From assembly GCA_947447945.1 (NCBI GenBank), contig CANFLR010000005.1:1-64000 (forward strand): a DNA stretch of 64,000 bases, given 5' to 3'. The position numbers and the translations under genes were made by a program. A model generated the notes under the pieces. It was not told the origin of the DNA, did no database searches, and saw nothing but the letters and a program-made list of their open reading frames with translations. Each line of letters begins with the position of its first letter. Within the stretch, counting starts at the first letter, position 1. The stretch is from Burkholderiaceae bacterium. Its GTDB lineage: Bacteria > Pseudomonadota > Gammaproteobacteria > Burkholderiales > Burkholderiaceae. Shown here piece by piece: positions 1 to 15,858 of this stretch.

Positions 1-234
1 ACCTGCTCGGTATGGTCTGCGCGGGAAATTTTGCGATTTACTCAATCAGAGTTGCGCCGAGTCATTTGGCTTGGGAATAGTTATCATATAGTCACTATTG
101 ATAATGAGCGCGAGATAGTCTTGAATGAGGTGTTGAGATTTTTAGATCGCGCTGATGCTGCTAATCGCTCTTTAGATTCATACTACAGCGAACATAATCT
201 AAAAAAATTAAAGGCAAGGGATGTAGAGGTCTAG
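1..234 (+). CDS. 3' end of an unidentified protein (cut by window edge)
   Basis: The frame is open from the first base of the window to the TAG stop, so the listed TTG start at 31 is probably internal and the gene begins outside the window. About 77 residues are visible. They are hydrophilic and mixed charge, ending in a Lys/Arg-rich tail (LKKLKARDVEV). No motif that I recognise is present. The frame is followed at once by a strong hairpin terminator, which supports it being the true end of a plus-strand gene. Function unknown. Confidence 0.6.
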   Translation, partial: TCSVWSAREILRFTQSELRRVIWLGNSYHIVTIDNEREIVLNEVLRFLDRADAANRSLDSYYSEHNLKKLKARDVEV

Positions 235-251
235 GGCTCTTTTCATAAAGC

Positions 252-278
252 AAAAAGCCTCCCATTGGGAGGCTTTTT
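252..278. terminator. Bidirectional rho-independent terminator
   Basis: A perfect 12-bp inverted repeat (AAAAAGCCTCCC, loop ATT, GGGAGGCTTTTT) gives a T-run on both strands. It sits between the plus-strand partial gene and the minus-strand tRNA cluster, and could end both transcripts. Confidence 0.9.
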
Positions 279-282
279 AAAT

Positions 283-359
283 TGGCGGAGCGGACGGGAC
301 TCGAACCCGCGACCCCCGGCGTGACAGGCCGGTATTCTAACCAACTGAACTACCGCTCC
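283..359 (-). tRNA. tRNA-Asp (GTC)
   Basis: The minus strand folds as a full cloverleaf beginning GGAGCGG and ending CCGCTCC-G-CCA. The anticodon loop reads CTGTCAC, giving GTC for Asp. The CCA end is encoded. It is the last gene of a three-tRNA cluster (Ala, Glu, Asp). Confidence 0.95.
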
Positions 360-407
360 AGTTAAAACAAATGCTACTTGTGTCACTAACAACAACTAGC
401 CAAAATT

Positions 408-483
408 TGGCGTCCCCAGGGGGATTCGAACCCCCGTACTCACCGTGAAAGGGTGATGTCCTAGGCCTCTAGACGATGGGGAC
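408..483 (-). tRNA. tRNA-Glu (TTC)
   Basis: Acceptor arms GTCCCCA and TGGGGAC pair, the T-loop is GGTTCGAATCC, and the anticodon loop contains TTC for Glu. CCA is encoded. It is the middle gene of the cluster and lies close to gltX, whose product charges this tRNA. Confidence 0.95.
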
Positions 484-518
484 AAGGACGACTACTTTTA
501 TTGCCTACTTCAAAAACT

Positions 519-594
<76 letters not shown>

Positions 595-672
595 TCAATC
601 CCGCATTAAATCTACAAGACAAGCAAAACAATCCAAGATTTTAGCCTATTTTGCTGCTGTTACGCAAATTGC

Positions 673-2070
673 CTATAGAACGACCTTAGATAAGCGTTTT
701 ATAGCTTCCTCTTTTCCAAGAACAACCAATACCGAGTCAATTGCTGGAGTTTGGGTGGTGGCAAATAAAGCATAACGCACTGGCATTGCCAGAGCCGGCA
801 TCTTGAGCTGATGAGTAGCTAATACTTGCTTAAAAGCAGCCCCATAAGCATTTTTATTCGGCTCGGCAGAATCAATGAGCCTAATGAGATCTTTTAAGGC
901 AGGCTTAATACTATCGGGTATATTTTCTGCTAGCTGCTCGGGGTTAAAAGTTGGCGCAGGCAGGTAAAAAAGCTTTGCACCCTCGGCGATCTCAATCAGG
1001 GTGTTGGCACGATCTTTGAGCAAAGAAACTACCTGAACAAAATCAGGCCCACTTTCAGTATCGATACCCATCTCATGCGCAAATGGCTTGGTGGATGCAG
1101 CTAAACTCACTGGATCAGCACTCTGGATGTATTGATGATTGAGCCACAATAGTTTTTCTGGATTATGTTGTGCCGGTGATCTGCCTAGGCTGTCCAAATC
1201 AAACCAAGTGACAAACTGCTCTTTAGTGAACACTTCAGCATCACCATGTGACCATCCTAGGCGTGCCAAGTAATTGAGAATTGCTTCTGGTAGGTAGCCT
1301 GCTTTTTGATAGTCACGCACACTCATGGCACCATTGCGCTTACTCATCTTTTCACCTAGGTCATTTAAAACTGTCGGTAAATGAGCGTAAATAGGCGGTG
1401 TACCCCCTAGGGCTTTCATGATATTGATTTGACGGGGGGTGTTATTAACGTGATCATCACCGCGAATGACGTGGGTAATATTCATATCAAGATCGTCCAC
1501 CACAACACAGAAGTTATAAGTGGGCGTGCCATCAGGCCTGGCGATTACTAAATCATCTAATTCCTCATTACTAATTTCAATTCGGCCTTTGACTGCGTCA
1601 TCCCAAATAACTGACCCGCCAATAGGATTTTTAAAGCGAATTACTGGGTTAACGCCGACAGGTATTGCTGGGAGCGTCTTCCCTAGTTCTGGGCGCCATA
1701 AACCGTTGTATCTTGGTTTTTCTTTATTTGCCATCTGTTGATCGCGCAATAGATTGAGGTCTGCTTCACTCATAAAGCAGGGGTAAGCCAAACCGGTATC
1801 TAGCATTTGCTTAATGACTTCTCTGTAGCGATCAATTCTTTGCATCTGATAGATGGGGCCTTCATCCAGATCAAGCCCAAGCCAAGCCATTCCCTCAATA
1901 ATGACGTCGACCGCCTCTTGGGTTGAGCGTTCTAAGTCTGTATCTTCAATGCGAAGGATGAAATCACCCTGATTGTGACGGGCAAACGCCCACGGATAGA
2001 GGGCACTACGAAGGTTGCCCAAATGGATAAAGCCCGTTGGACTAGGGGCGAAACGTGTTCGAATATGCAT
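673..2070 (-). CDS. gltX: Glutamyl-tRNA synthetase
   Basis: It ligates glutamate to tRNA-Glu in the cytoplasm using ATP (class Ib synthetase). The HIGH-type signature [11 protein letters not shown] lies at residues 9-19 and the KMSKR loop at about 241-245, with IEDTDLERS between. The 465-residue length is normal for bacterial GltX, with the Rossmann catalytic domain first and the helical anticodon-binding domain after about residue 310. It is followed on the same strand by tRNA-Ala, tRNA-Glu and tRNA-Asp, so the enzyme and one of its substrates may be co-transcribed. It is divergent from hslO, 49 bp away. Confidence 0.97.
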   Translation of the reverse strand: MHIRTRFAPSPTGFIHLGNLRSALYPWAFARHNQGDFILRIEDTDLERSTQEAVDVIIEGMAWLGLDLDEGPIYQMQRIDRYREVIKQMLDTGLAYPCFMSEADLNLLRDQQMANKEKPRYNGLWRPELGKTLPAIPVGVNPVIRFKNPIGGSVIWDDAVKGRIEISNEELDDLVIARPDGTPTYNFCVVVDDLDMNITHVIRGDDHVNNTPRQINIMKALGGTPPIYAHLPTVLNDLGEKMSKRNGAMSVRDYQKAGYLPEAILNYLARLGWSHGDAEVFTKEQFVTWFDLDSLGRSPAQHNPEKLLWLNHQYIQSADPVSLAASTKPFAHEMGIDTESGPDFVQVVSLLKDRANTLIEIAEGAKLFYLPAPTFNPEQLAENIPDSIKPALKDLIRLIDSAEPNKNAYGAAFKQVLATHQLKMPALAMPVRYALFATTQTPAIDSVLVVLGKEEAIKRLSKVVL

Positions 2071-2119
2071 AGACTTTATTATCTCAGGTCAGTTATAAAC
2101 AGATCAAATTCTGAAAAAC

Positions 2120-3103
2120 GTGGATACTTTAAGACTTATGAATGAACTCCTGGTCTTTATGTGTGACGGAGCCCCTGTACGGGGCGAGATTGTGTCAATT
2201 TGCAGCGTTTGGCAGGCAATTTTAGAGCGCCGCAATGACCCTCCCGCTGTACGTAAAATTCTTGGGGATTTTGTTGGTGCCGCCGTCCTATTAAGTGCTA
2301 GCCTCAAATTTGAGGGGACTATGATTATTCAGGCGCAAAGCAAGGGCCCTATTCAACTGCTGGTTGTGGAATGCACTTCTGATTTAACTATTCGAGCAAC
2401 AGTAAAACTATCCATTGATGCTGGCGACATTTCTCCCCATGCCACATTAGGGGAGCTTTTAGATGCCTCCAATACGGGCCAGCTCGTGATCACTCTAGAC
2501 CCAGCTAAGCGCCAACCTGGTCAACCCCCCTACCAGGGTATTGTTGCTCTTCAAGATCACGTAGGTGCGGATATAAGGCCTGTAACGTCTGTAGCAGAAG
2601 CAATTGGCTTGTATATGCAACATTCAGAACAACTGGATACACGTATCTGGCTATGCTCCAATGAAACCCATATTGGGGGTTTATTGCTACAGCGCTTACC
2701 TGACTCTGGTGGCCATGCCCATCTTGATCCTGAGGAGGCGGCTGAGGGTTGGGGTCGAATTCAGGCTCTGGGTGAAACTATCACGGCAGATGAACTTTTA
2801 AATCTCAGCCCTGCGACTACGTTTCGACGACTTTTTTTAGAAGAATCTTCACAAAATGGCGTGCGTAGTTTCCCTCTGAGGAAAATTCAATTTGCATGTC
2901 GCTGCTCTCGCACTAAGGTTGCAGATGTTTTAAGAATGCTGGGTGAGGAAGAGGTAGAAGACATCATAGCCGAACAAGGGCAAGTTGAAACTGCCTGTGA
3001 CTTTTGTGGAAAAGAATATAAGTTCGATGCCGTAGATTGCCGTCAGGTATTTAAAACAGACCTACTGAGCGACGCCACTAGACCACCCTCAAGCGGACAC
3101 TGA
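2120..3103 (+). CDS. hslO: Hsp33, redox-regulated chaperonin
   Basis: Hsp33 is a cytoplasmic holdase that is off while its four cysteines bind zinc and on when oxidation releases the metal. The C-terminal redox switch is intact: CRC at about 260-262 and CDFC at about 293-296. The N-terminal fold shows family features such as RGEIV near residue 21 and the SLKFEG strand. The track start is GTG at 2120; ATG at 2138 (MNELLVF) is an equally plausible start, and neither has a strong ribosome site. The 327 residues are slightly longer than the E. coli protein. It converges on ftsB, with the stops about 3 bp apart. Confidence 0.95.
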   Translation: MDTLRLMNELLVFMCDGAPVRGEIVSICSVWQAILERRNDPPAVRKILGDFVGAAVLLSASLKFEGTMIIQAQSKGPIQLLVVECTSDLTIRATVKLSIDAGDISPHATLGELLDASNTGQLVITLDPAKRQPGQPPYQGIVALQDHVGADIRPVTSVAEAIGLYMQHSEQLDTRIWLCSNETHIGGLLLQRLPDSGGHAHLDPEEAAEGWGRIQALGETITADELLNLSPATTFRRLFLEESSQNGVRSFPLRKIQFACRCSRTKVADVLRMLGEEEVEDIIAEQGQVETACDFCGKEYKFDAVDCRQVFKTDLLSDATRPPSSGH

Positions 3104-3105
3104 AA

Positions 3106-3411
3106 CTATTGCTTCAGTGTTGCAGGTGCAGCTGATTCGTTATTCGGCAGAATTTGGACGAAAAACTCACCTTCCTTGATCATCCCATGCTCAACCCTGG
3201 CACGCTCTTCAATCGCTCGGGTACCCTCTTTTAAATCCTTAACATCCCCAGCTAATTTGGCATTTCGGAGGCTAAGAGCGCTGTTCCTAGCTTCTTGAAT
3301 CTCCAGTTGACGTTCCATCTCATAGACTTTGAGCCAGCCACCTTTTCCTAGCCATAGCGGGAATTGGATCGCTAATAGCAATGCCAGCATCGAGTAAATG
3401 ACAATCCGCAT
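3106..3411 (-). CDS. ftsB: Cell division protein FtsB
   Basis: FtsB is a small bitopic inner-membrane protein that joins FtsL and FtsQ in the divisome. The sequence has a short cytoplasmic start, one membrane helix at about residues 4-22 ([18 protein letters not shown]), then a periplasmic coiled coil at about 28-65 ([19 protein letters not shown]). The 101-residue length fits the family. It is the last gene of pyrG-kdsA-eno-ftsB, and the eno-ftsB pairing is conserved across proteobacteria. Confidence 0.9.
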   Translation of the reverse strand: MRIVIYSMLALLLAIQFPLWLGKGGWLKVYEMERQLEIQEARNSALSLRNAKLAGDVKDLKEGTRAIEERARVEHGMIKEGEFFVQILPNNESAAPATLKQ

Positions 3412-3440
3412 GATCTATCTACGTAATTGAGTTAATGAGA

Positions 3441-5622
<2,182 letters not shown>

Positions 5623-5631
5623 ATCTTCCTT

Positions 5632-7674
<2,043 letters not shown>

Positions 7675-10260
7675 ATGTTAGAAGCTTACAACGCCCATGT
7701 TGCCGAACGCGCAGCCCTTGGTATCCCAGCCCTCCCCTTAACGAAGGATCAAACAGCTCAGCTGGTAGAACTACTTAAAAACCCACCGAAAGGTAAAGAA
7801 ACTGAACTTTTAGAGCTTATTACAGATCGCGTACCTGCTGGCGTTGACGAGGCTGCCAAAGTCAAAGCAGAATTTCTAGATGCAGTAGCTAAAGGTAGCG
7901 CTCAATCTCCGCTGATTTCCAAGTTGAAGGCTACTGAGCTTCTTGGCACCATGCTCGGCGGTTATAACATCAAGCCATTGGTAGAGCTCTTGGTAGATTC
8001 TGATTGTGGCCCTACTGCTGCAGAAGCCCTCAAGAAAACCCTCTTGATGTTTGATTATTTCAATGATGTTCAAGAACTTGCTGAAAAAGGCAATGCAAAC
8101 GCTAAGGCTGTCATGAAAAGCTGGGCTGATGCAGAGTGGTTTACAGATCGCCCTCCAGTCCCAGAAATTATGAAGCTGACGGTATTCAAGGTCACCGGCG
8201 AAACCAATACTGACGATCTATCTCCAGCCCCAGACGCATGGAGCAGACCAGATATTCCTTTACATGCCACGATTATGCTTAAGAATCCTCGACCAGGTAT
8301 CGAACCAGATGAGTCTGGTATTCGTGGTCCAATGAAGCAAATTGCTGCGCTCCAGAAAAAAGGCAATCAAATTGCTTATGTTGGGGATGTCGTTGGAACT
8401 GGCTCCTCTCGCAAATCAGCAACTAACTCTGTCCTTTGGTGGACGGGTCAAGATATTCCGTTTGTGCCTAACAAGCGTTTTGGCGGCGTTTGCCTGGGCG
8501 GCAATATCGCCCCCATCTTCTTTAATACCATGGAAGATTCTGGCGCACTACCAATTGAACTCGATGTATCTCAAATGAACATGGGTGATGAAATTGAATT
8601 GCGTCCATATGAAGGCAAGGTATTTAAAAACGGTGCTGAAATTACAAGCTTCGCCCTAAAATCCCCCGTCATATTGGATGAAGTCCGAGCCGGCGGTCGT
8701 ATTCCGCTGATCGTTGGTCGTGGCCTTACGGCTAAAGCACGTGCTGCACTAAGTTTGCCTGCCTCTACAGAGTTCCGCTTACCAGTGAGCCCTCCAGACA
8801 ATAAAAAAGGTTTCAGCCTCGCGCAAAAGATCGTGGGTCGCGCCTGTGGTTTACCGGAAGGCCAGGGCGTTCGTCCAGGAGCTTATTGCGAACCACGCAT
8901 GACAACCGTTGGCTCTCAAGATACTACTGGTCCAATGACACGCGATGAATTGAAAGACTTAGCTTGCTTAGGCTTCTCTTCGGATTTGGTCATGCAGTCT
9001 TTCTGCCATACCTCAGCCTATCCAAAACCAGTTGATATTCGCACTCAACATGAATTGCCGCCATTTATGACAAATCGCGGTGGGGTTGCGTTGCGCCCAG
9101 GCGACGGGGTGATTCATAGTTGGTTAAACCGTCTCTTGTTACCCGATACCTGCGGTACTGGTGGCGATAGCCATACTCGCTTCCCGATAGGCATTTCATT
9201 CCCTGCAGGATCTGGTTTGGTCGCTTTTGCTGCTGCAACGGGTGTAATGCCTTTGGATATGCCCGAGTCTGTATTGGTTCGCTTTAAAGGCAAAATGCAA
9301 CCCGGTATCACCTTGCGTGATCTTGTGAATGCAATTCCTTTGTACGCAATCAAGCGCGGTCTGCTTACTGTAGAGAAACAGGGTAAGAAGAATATTTTCT
9401 CTGGCCGGATCTTAGAAATTGAAGGCTTACCAGACCTCAAGGTTGAACAAGCATTCGAATTATCTGATGCTTCAGCAGAGCGCTCTGCTGGTGGTTGCAC
9501 TGTTCACTTGAACAAAGAGCCCATCATTGAATACATGCAGTCAAACATCACCTTGATGAAGTGGATGATTGCAAATGGCTATGAAGATAAGCGCACGCTA
9601 GGCCGTCGTATTAAAGCTATGGAAGCTTGGATTGCGAATCCTCAATTGCTTAAGGCCGATGCTAATGCGGACTATGCTGAGATCATCGAAATCAATGTTG
9701 ACGAAATCAAGGAACCGATTCTGGCTTGCCCCAATGATCCTGATGATGTCAAAATCCTCTCTGAAGTTGCTGGAGAGAAGATTGATGAGGTATTCATTGG
9801 CTCCTGCATGACTAATATTGGCCACTTCCGAGCTGCTGGACAAGTCTTGCAAGGCAAAAAAGACATGCCAACCCGCCTCTGGGTCGCCCCCCCTACAAAG
9901 ATGGATGCTATGGTGTTGATGGAGGAAGGCTATTACGGCATGCTGGGCGCCGCAGGTGCGCGGATGGAAAGTCCTGGTTGCTCATTGTGCATGGGTAATC
10001 AAGCCCAAATTCGCAAAGGCTCTACAGCAGTTTCAACTTCGACACGCAATTTCCCTAATCGCTTAGGAATTGATACGCGGGTTTTCTTGGCCTCTGCTGA
10101 ATTGGCATCTGTAGCTGCGTTGTTGGGTCGTTTGCCAACTCCAAGCGAATACCTTGAGAAAGTACAGGCGCTGGATGCAAAATCAGCCGAAGTTTATCGC
10201 TATATGAGTTTTGATAAATTGAAGTCCTTTAGTGATGTTGCAGATACAGTGACCATCTAA
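7675..10260 (+). CDS. acnB: Bifunctional aconitate hydratase 2 / 2-methylisocitrate dehydratase
   Basis: AcnB isomerises citrate and isocitrate in the TCA cycle and can also dehydrate 2-methylisocitrate. The order is typical of AcnB and not AcnA: a helical HEAT-like N-terminal domain ([16 protein letters not shown]), then the swivel domain ([16 protein letters not shown]), then the Fe-S catalytic core. Cluster cysteines are visible in [11 protein letters not shown] and CSLCMGNQ near the C-terminus. Length 861 matches the family (about 860). The start is ATG preceded by CATAGGAAA. It stands alone on the plus strand and ends in a double hairpin. Confidence 0.97.
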   Translation: MLEAYNAHVAERAALGIPALPLTKDQTAQLVELLKNPPKGKETELLELITDRVPAGVDEAAKVKAEFLDAVAKGSAQSPLISKLKATELLGTMLGGYNIKPLVELLVDSDCGPTAAEALKKTLLMFDYFNDVQELAEKGNANAKAVMKSWADAEWFTDRPPVPEIMKLTVFKVTGETNTDDLSPAPDAWSRPDIPLHATIMLKNPRPGIEPDESGIRGPMKQIAALQKKGNQIAYVGDVVGTGSSRKSATNSVLWWTGQDIPFVPNKRFGGVCLGGNIAPIFFNTMEDSGALPIELDVSQMNMGDEIELRPYEGKVFKNGAEITSFALKSPVILDEVRAGGRIPLIVGRGLTAKARAALSLPASTEFRLPVSPPDNKKGFSLAQKIVGRACGLPEGQGVRPGAYCEPRMTTVGSQDTTGPMTRDELKDLACLGFSSDLVMQSFCHTSAYPKPVDIRTQHELPPFMTNRGGVALRPGDGVIHSWLNRLLLPDTCGTGGDSHTRFPIGISFPAGSGLVAFAAATGVMPLDMPESVLVRFKGKMQPGITLRDLVNAIPLYAIKRGLLTVEKQGKKNIFSGRILEIEGLPDLKVEQAFELSDASAERSAGGCTVHLNKEPIIEYMQSNITLMKWMIANGYEDKRTLGRRIKAMEAWIANPQLLKADANADYAEIIEINVDEIKEPILACPNDPDDVKILSEVAGEKIDEVFIGSCMTNIGHFRAAGQVLQGKKDMPTRLWVAPPTKMDAMVLMEEGYYGMLGAAGARMESPGCSLCMGNQAQIRKGSTAVSTSTRNFPNRLGIDTRVFLASAELASVAALLGRLPTPSEYLEKVQALDAKSAEVYRYMSFDKLKSFSDVADTVTI

Positions 10261-10266
10261 GGATTC

Positions 10267-10321
10267 AATAAGGCCTCTGGCTTTATTGTGGATAAAAAGG
10301 CGATCAGTTGATCGCCTTTTT
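10267..10321. terminator. Tandem hairpins after acnB
   Basis: Two stem-loops follow the acnB stop. The first pairs AATAAGGCC with GGCTTTATT (loop TCT). The second is a 13-bp perfect repeat (AAAAAGGCGATCA, loop GT, TGATCGCCTTTTT) with a T-run on either strand, so it can also terminate the convergent minus-strand gene whose stop overlaps its last base. Confidence 0.85.
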
Positions 10322-11088
10322 CATATGCAGAGTTTATTTTCTTGATTGACATTTTCACGAGCTATCCCAGATACCCAATTATTAGTGGGTAAGCCTGTCT
10401 TTTCTCGTATTAATTTAGCTCTTTTAGAAACATCAGACCATTCAACTTCCAATTTGGGACCTTTAAAAGCAATAGCAACTACATTGCAATCATGCGACTC
10501 TGGAAATAACAATACTCGATTCTGAAATGCATCGCAGATATTCTGTAAATTAATTTCAAAGCTTTTATGACGTGAAAAAAGGTTCACTGTCATTACGCCT
10601 GGCTCTTTGAGTAAATCAAAGCAACCTTGGTAAAAATGCACAGAACTTGCAGCAGGGCCATCACAAATTGCATCATAAAGGTCTACTTGGACCGCATCAA
10701 ACTGTCGGTGCTGTTGTGGCTGCTTTACAAATAGTTTTGCATCAACTTGCAAGGTTTGAAGTCGACGATCATCACTGGGTGTGAAGAACATGCTTCTTGC
10801 AGAAACAATCACTGCCGGATTGAGTTCGATAACGGTTGTTTTAACGGCCGGGCAATAGCGATGCTGAAACTTAGCAAGCGCTCCGGTGCCCAATCCTAAC
10901 TGAGCAACGCGCATACCGGGCTTTGTTTTCAAAAAAAGGAGCCAAGCCATCATCTGCTGGTTGTACTCGAGATAAATTTCATCGGGATCATGCATCCGCA
11001 TTGCGCCTTGGATTAATTCACTGCCGAAATGTAAGTAGCGGATACCGCCACTTTCAGAGAAAGTTACAGGTTCCATCCCTACCGACAT
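10321..11088 (-). CDS. Spermidine-synthase-like methyltransferase-fold protein
   Basis: The protein has a Rossmann nucleotide site of the spermidine synthase/SAM-methyltransferase type: AQLGLGTGALAKF at about 60-72, then the acidic strand end VIELNPAV, then VDLYDAICDGPAA. It is 255 residues and resembles the SpeE superfamily, but the usual putrescine-binding signature (DSTDPxGP in SpeE) is not present, and no speD or other polyamine gene is nearby. A role in polyamine synthesis is therefore doubtful. It lies 3 bp downstream of purL on the same strand and is probably co-transcribed with it. Confidence 0.75.
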   Translation of the reverse strand: MSVGMEPVTFSESGGIRYLHFGSELIQGAMRMHDPDEIYLEYNQQMMAWLLFLKTKPGMRVAQLGLGTGALAKFQHRYCPAVKTTVIELNPAVIVSARSMFFTPSDDRRLQTLQVDAKLFVKQPQQHRQFDAVQVDLYDAICDGPAASSVHFYQGCFDLLKEPGVMTVNLFSRHKSFEINLQNICDAFQNRVLLFPESHDCNVVAIAFKGPKLEVEWSDVSKRAKLIREKTGLPTNNWVSGIARENVNQENKLCI

Positions 11089-11091
11089 GAA

Positions 11092-14000
11092 TTAATCTGC
11101 CCAACAACGCGCATTGCGGAAAAGGCGTAGCCAAGGACTTGCGCCATCAGAAATATTAAGCCATTCAGGCGGACACCAACTCATCTGTGCCGCTCTAAAG
11201 ACACGCTCAGGATGAGGCATCATGACCGTGAAACGCCCATCACTCGTGGTTACACCCGTTAAGCCGTCTGGCGAGCCGTTGGGGTTCATTGGATAGACCT
11301 CAGTTGGGTTACCTTGGTGATCTACAAAACGTAAAACTGCCAAGCCTTGTTTTTGAATCTGCTCTAAATTGCCCTGCTGCGTGAAATTGGCAAAGCCCTC
11401 TCCATGGGCAATAGCGATAGGCAAGTGACTGCCTTCCATTCCTTTGGTAAAAATAGAAGGTGATGCCATCACTTCAGCCATAACTAAACGAGCTTCATAT
11501 TGTTCAGAAAGATTGCGGGTGAATTTAGGCCAGGCTTGCGCACCTGGAATAATTCCAGATAAATTGCTCATCATCTGACAGCCGTTGCAGACGCCTAATG
11601 CAAAACTATCTTGACGGCCGAAGAAGGCTAAAAACTGATCTCGCAACTGGGAGTTAAAGAGGATTGTTTTAGCCCAGCCTTCTCCGGCACCCAACACATC
11701 ACCATAACTAAAGCCACCACAAGCAATCAGGCCGCGGAAATTTTCTAATTTAGCTCTGCCAGCTAGTAAATCAGACATATGGACGTCATAGCTCTCAAAA
11801 CCGGCCCAATTGACAGCGTAGGCCATTTCAACATGGGAGTTAACGCCCTGCTCACGCAAGATCGCCACCTTAGGCCTAATATTCTTTTTAATATAGGGGG
11901 CTGCAATATCATCAGCTGAACTAAAGCTGAGCTTTGGTGACATGCCAGGGTCTGTTAGGTCGTCCAGTAAGTGGAATTCACTATCTGCGCAGGCTGGGTT
12001 ATCGCGTAATCGCGCAATTTGATAGCTGGTATTAGCCCATAGTTTCTGCAAAACCTGTCTTGGCTCTGCAAAAATATTTTTAGCATCGCGCCAAATTTCA
12101 ATACGTCCATTATGGTTCGGTTTACCAATCACATGGCTATGGGTACTCAGCCCATGATTTCTCAAGATCGCAAAGACCGCATCTCGTTCTTCTCTGCGAA
12201 CTTGAATCACAGCTCCAAGCTCCTCATTAAACAGGGCTCTAAGGGTTTGCTCATGGCGACGACCGGAAACTTGTTGTGCCCAATTTTTGGCATCACCGTG
12301 ATCTGGTTCGTGATCTATATCAACTGCAATCATATCGACATTGATCGAAATCCCACAATGAGAAGCAAAGGACATTTCTGCAATACAAGCCAGTAAACCA
12401 CCGTCTGAGCGATCGTGATACGCAAGTATCTTCTGCTCTTTACGCAGCTCAATAATGACAGCCGCCAGCGCTTTTAAATCTTCGGGGTGATCAAGATTTG
12501 GCGCAGTTTTACCAGATTGACAGAGGACTTGAGCAAGAATGCTGGCAGCCATCCGATTTTTTCCACGACCCAAATCAATTAAAATGAGTTCGGTATCTAA
12601 AGTCTCGCCATTAGAATCTTTTAGCTTTAAGAGTGGGGTTAATGTTTCGCGAACATCAATCACTGGAGCGAAAGCAGAGATAATCAAAGAAACAGGAGAC
12701 ACTACTTTTTTAGCCTGATTGCCGTCGCGCCATTCGGTGGCCATTGAAAGCGAATCTTTTCCGACAGGAATAGAGATCCCTAGCGCTGGACACAACTCCA
12801 TACCGACTGCTTTAACGGAATCATACAACTTAGCATCTTCACCAGGTGTACCACAGGCTGCCATCCAGTTAGCAGACAACTTCACATCTTGCAAGTTAGC
12901 GATATCAGCAGCAAGAAGATTGGTGATCGCCTCACCGATAGCCATCCGAGCTGCTGCTGGAGCATCAATCACGGCCAATGGAGTTCTCTCTCCCATAGCC
13001 ATGACTTCACCGCGATATCCCTTGTAATCCATTAAAGTAACTGCACAGTCCGCCACTGGAACTTGCCATGGACCTATGAAAGGATCTCGCGCATTTAAGC
13101 CACCCACAGTCCTATCACCGATCGTGATCAAAAAGGCTTTGCTAGCAACAGTTGGTTGCTGTAATACCCAAGCGATTGACTGCGCCAAGTCCACATCAGT
13201 AACATTAAGCTCAGTAAATTCTTGATGAATGCGAGAAACATCGCGATGCATTCGTGGTGGTTTGCCAAGCAGTACATCCATTGGCATATTGATTGGTAAT
13301 GCAGCATCAGAACCGTTTGCTTGTTTGCTATCTTTCAGCTGAAGCTGACGTTCAGTGCTAGCTTCTCCGACAACTGCAAAAAGGCAACGTTCACGCTCAC
13401 ACAAGGATTTAAATAAGTCTAGTTGCTGAGCATCAATCGCTAAAACATAGCGTTCTTGTGACTCGTTACACCAAATTTCAGCGGGGCTCATACCACTTTC
13501 CTCGAGTGGAATGCTCCGCAAATTAAATGATGCCCCTAAGCCTGCCCCATCGGCCAATTCGGGAAAGGCATTGGATAAACCACCGGCACCAACATCATGA
13601 ATTGAAACAATAGGATTATCTTCCCCCATAGCACGACAGGCATTAATTACCTCTTGAGCACGGCGCTCCATCTCGGGGTTACCGCGTTGAACTGAATCAA
13701 AATCTAAGTCTGCAGTATTCGTGCCAGTTGCGACAGAGCTTCCTGTTGCACCGCCCATACCAATACGCATACCTGGTCCACCCAATTGAACTAATAAATG
13801 ACCCGCTTCAATAGGTTTTTTATGCGTATGAATAGCATCAATGCTGCCGATACCTCCGGCTATCATGATGGGCTTATGATAGCCGCGACGTATTTCGCCA
13901 AAGGTTTGTTCAAAGACGCGGAAATAGCCACCCAAGATTGGTCGGCCAAACTCATTATTAAATGCTGCACCACCCAACGGTCCTTCTATCATAATTTGTA

Positions 14001-15129
14001 GTGGCGTTGCTATTCGATCTGGTTTGCCATACCTCTCAGATTCCCATGGAAGATCTGTGCCCGGAATATTTAAATTGGAAACAGAAAAACCAGTAAGGCC
14101 GGCTTTAGGACGTCCACCAATGCCGGTTGCGCCCTCATCCCGAATTTCCCCACCCGCGCCAGTCGATGCACCTGGAAATGGTGCAATTGCGGTTGGATGG
14201 TTATGCGTTTCCACCTTCATCAAGGTATGGACTAAGCGCATATCTTTTTTGTATCGCTGCTCTTCGCCTTGTGGAACCCAAGTCTCAGAGTTGCAGCCTT
14301 CCATGATGGCCGAATTATCTGAGTAAGCAACAATCGTTCCCTCAGGATGTAACTGATGGGTATTTCGAATCATGGCAAATAAAGAATGCTCTTGATCGTC
14401 ACCATCAATAGTCCAAGATGAATTAAAGATTTTATGTCGGCAATGCTCGCTATTTGCCTGAGCAAACATCATGAGCTCAACATCACTAGGATTACGCTCT
14501 AATCGAATAAAATTTTCGGTGAGGTAGCTCACCTCATCATCGGATAAAGCTAGTCCCAAGTCTTGATTTGCTTTATCTAAAGCGGTTCTACCTTCCGTCA
14601 AAACTGGAATGCGCAGTAGCGGACGATCTGCGAGCGTTTGATATAAGTTTGCGGCTTGATCTGGAGCGTCAATGACTACTTCGGTCATACGATCATGAAT
14701 GCTAGCTAAGACAATATCTGTTTGGGTTTTAGTTAACGCTTTTGAGGTCTGCCAAACATATTGGACACCGCGCTCAATACGGAGAATATTTAAGCCACAC
14801 TGACGGGCAATGTCAGTTGCTTTACTGGACCATGGCGATACTGTCCCAAACCGAGGTATGACGATTGCAGTTTGTTGAAGGCTCGATCCATTGGAAAACC
14901 AGGAAGATCCTGATTTTGAGTTTGAGATAAAGGGCTGACCATAAGTTAGGAGGCTAGCGAGAATTTCGGATTGATGGGTGTCTAGCTCCAAATCTGCCCA
15001 AACGAAGTGAAGGAATTGAGCCTCAACCGAATTAATCTTGATGCCCTGCCCCTCTAAGGAAGTTAAAAGGCGCCGTTGGCGAAAGGCTGAAAGGGCGGCA
15101 GCCCCAGGTAAGAAACAAAAAGATGACAT
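11092..15129 (-). CDS. purL: Phosphoribosylformylglycinamidine synthase
   Basis: It makes FGAM from FGAR, glutamine and ATP in purine synthesis. At 1345 residues it is the large single-chain form of proteobacteria, so no separate purS or purQ is needed. The order is a PurS-like N-terminal domain, a linker ([11 protein letters not shown]), two AIR-synthase-like halves ([26 protein letters not shown]), and a C-terminal glutaminase with Cys in [10 protein letters not shown] and the His/Glu in MPHPERVF. It lies between the ABC ATPase gene upstream (21 bp) and the SpeE-like gene downstream. Confidence 0.97.
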   Translation of the reverse strand: MSSFCFLPGAAALSAFRQRRLLTSLEGQGIKINSVEAQFLHFVWADLELDTHQSEILASLLTYGQPFISNSKSGSSWFSNGSSLQQTAIVIPRFGTVSPWSSKATDIARQCGLNILRIERGVQYVWQTSKALTKTQTDIVLASIHDRMTEVVIDAPDQAANLYQTLADRPLLRIPVLTEGRTALDKANQDLGLALSDDEVSYLTENFIRLERNPSDVELMMFAQANSEHCRHKIFNSSWTIDGDDQEHSLFAMIRNTHQLHPEGTIVAYSDNSAIMEGCNSETWVPQGEEQRYKKDMRLVHTLMKVETHNHPTAIAPFPGASTGAGGEIRDEGATGIGGRPKAGLTGFSVSNLNIPGTDLPWESERYGKPDRIATPLQIMIEGPLGGAAFNNEFGRPILGGYFRVFEQTFGEIRRGYHKPIMIAGGIGSIDAIHTHKKPIEAGHLLVQLGGPGMRIGMGGATGSSVATGTNTADLDFDSVQRGNPEMERRAQEVINACRAMGEDNPIVSIHDVGAGGLSNAFPELADGAGLGASFNLRSIPLEESGMSPAEIWCNESQERYVLAIDAQQLDLFKSLCERERCLFAVVGEASTERQLQLKDSKQANGSDAALPINMPMDVLLGKPPRMHRDVSRIHQEFTELNVTDVDLAQSIAWVLQQPTVASKAFLITIGDRTVGGLNARDPFIGPWQVPVADCAVTLMDYKGYRGEVMAMGERTPLAVIDAPAAARMAIGEAITNLLAADIANLQDVKLSANWMAACGTPGEDAKLYDSVKAVGMELCPALGISIPVGKDSLSMATEWRDGNQAKKVVSPVSLIISAFAPVIDVRETLTPLLKLKDSNGETLDTELILIDLGRGKNRMAASILAQVLCQSGKTAPNLDHPEDLKALAAVIIELRKEQKILAYHDRSDGGLLACIAEMSFASHCGISINVDMIAVDIDHEPDHGDAKNWAQQVSGRRHEQTLRALFNEELGAVIQVRREERDAVFAILRNHGLSTHSHVIGKPNHNGRIEIWRDAKNIFAEPRQVLQKLWANTSYQIARLRDNPACADSEFHLLDDLTDPGMSPKLSFSSADDIAAPYIKKNIRPKVAILREQGVNSHVEMAYAVNWAGFESYDVHMSDLLAGRAKLENFRGLIACGGFSYGDVLGAGEGWAKTILFNSQLRDQFLAFFGRQDSFALGVCNGCQMMSNLSGIIPGAQAWPKFTRNLSEQYEARLVMAEVMASPSIFTKGMEGSHLPIAIAHGEGFANFTQQGNLEQIQKQGLAVLRFVDHQGNPTEVYPMNPNGSPDGLTGVTTSDGRFTVMMPHPERVFRAAQMSWCPPEWLNISDGASPWLRLFRNARCWAD

Positions 15130-15150
15130 CTTGAGATTATAAGGTTTGGA

Positions 15151-15831
15151 TTAGACTAATCGCCCAGCCTGAAGTTTCAACTGACGACTGCATTGAGCTG
15201 CTAGGGTTGAGTCATGGGTCACCAACACCAGGGTGGCATGAGACTCAAGATTGAGGTCAAAAAGCAGTTGAATTACTCGACTGCCGTTGGCTTCATCAAG
15301 GCTGCCAGTAGGTTCGTCCGCAAATAAGATGGCGGGCCTATTAATAAAGGCTCTGGCGAGGGCAACCCGCTGTTGCTCACCGCCAGATAAGGTCCTTGGA
15401 AAATGGGTTAAGCGACTTGTTAGCCCAACTTTATCAAGCCAATATAAGGCCTGATTTCGGGCATCTGTTAGATCTAAACCAGCAATTTCAGCAGGCAACA
15501 TAACATTCTCAAGAGCATTCAGATGAGGTAAAAGTTGGAAGGACTGGAAAACAAAGCCTGTATGCAGACCCCGCAACTGAGCTCTGCCATCTTCATCTAA
15601 TACAGTAAGGTTTTGACCCATTAAATGAACTTCACCTTCCGTTGGTGTGTCAAGACCAGCTAAAAGACTGAGAAGCGTACTTTTTCCTGACCCAGAGGCG
15701 CCAACAATAGCTATGGACTCCCCGGCATACACATCGAAGCTGATGTCGTGCAAAATGGATAAGGATTGGTCATTGACTTGAACGGTCTTACCCAATCTTG
15801 CCGTATGAATTGTTTTGAATAACCCGTTCAT
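15151..15831 (-). CDS. ABC transporter ATP-binding protein (YbbA/LolD type)
   Basis: A complete ABC ATPase: Walker [10 protein letters not shown], signature LSGGEQQR, Walker B with [13 protein letters not shown], and the H-loop VTHD. It belongs to the MacB/LolD/YbbA group that works with FtsX-like permeases. I start it at the ATG at 15831 (MNGLFKT), giving 226 residues as in YbbA; the longer track ORF would overlap the divergent tesA. The tesA-ybbA divergent pair is as in E. coli, where ybbA is followed by the permease ybbP. Here purL follows instead and no permease is in the window. Function is inferred only. Confidence 0.88.
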   Translation of the reverse strand: MNGLFKTIHTARLGKTVQVNDQSLSILHDISFDVYAGESIAIVGASGSGKSTLLSLLAGLDTPTEGEVHLMGQNLTVLDEDGRAQLRGLHTGFVFQSFQLLPHLNALENVMLPAEIAGLDLTDARNQALYWLDKVGLTSRLTHFPRTLSGGEQQRVALARAFINRPAILFADEPTGSLDEANGSRVIQLLFDLNLESHATLVLVTHDSTLAAQCSRQLKLQAGRLV

Positions 15832-15858
15832 GACATGCCTATTTCGCCAAACCCCTAA

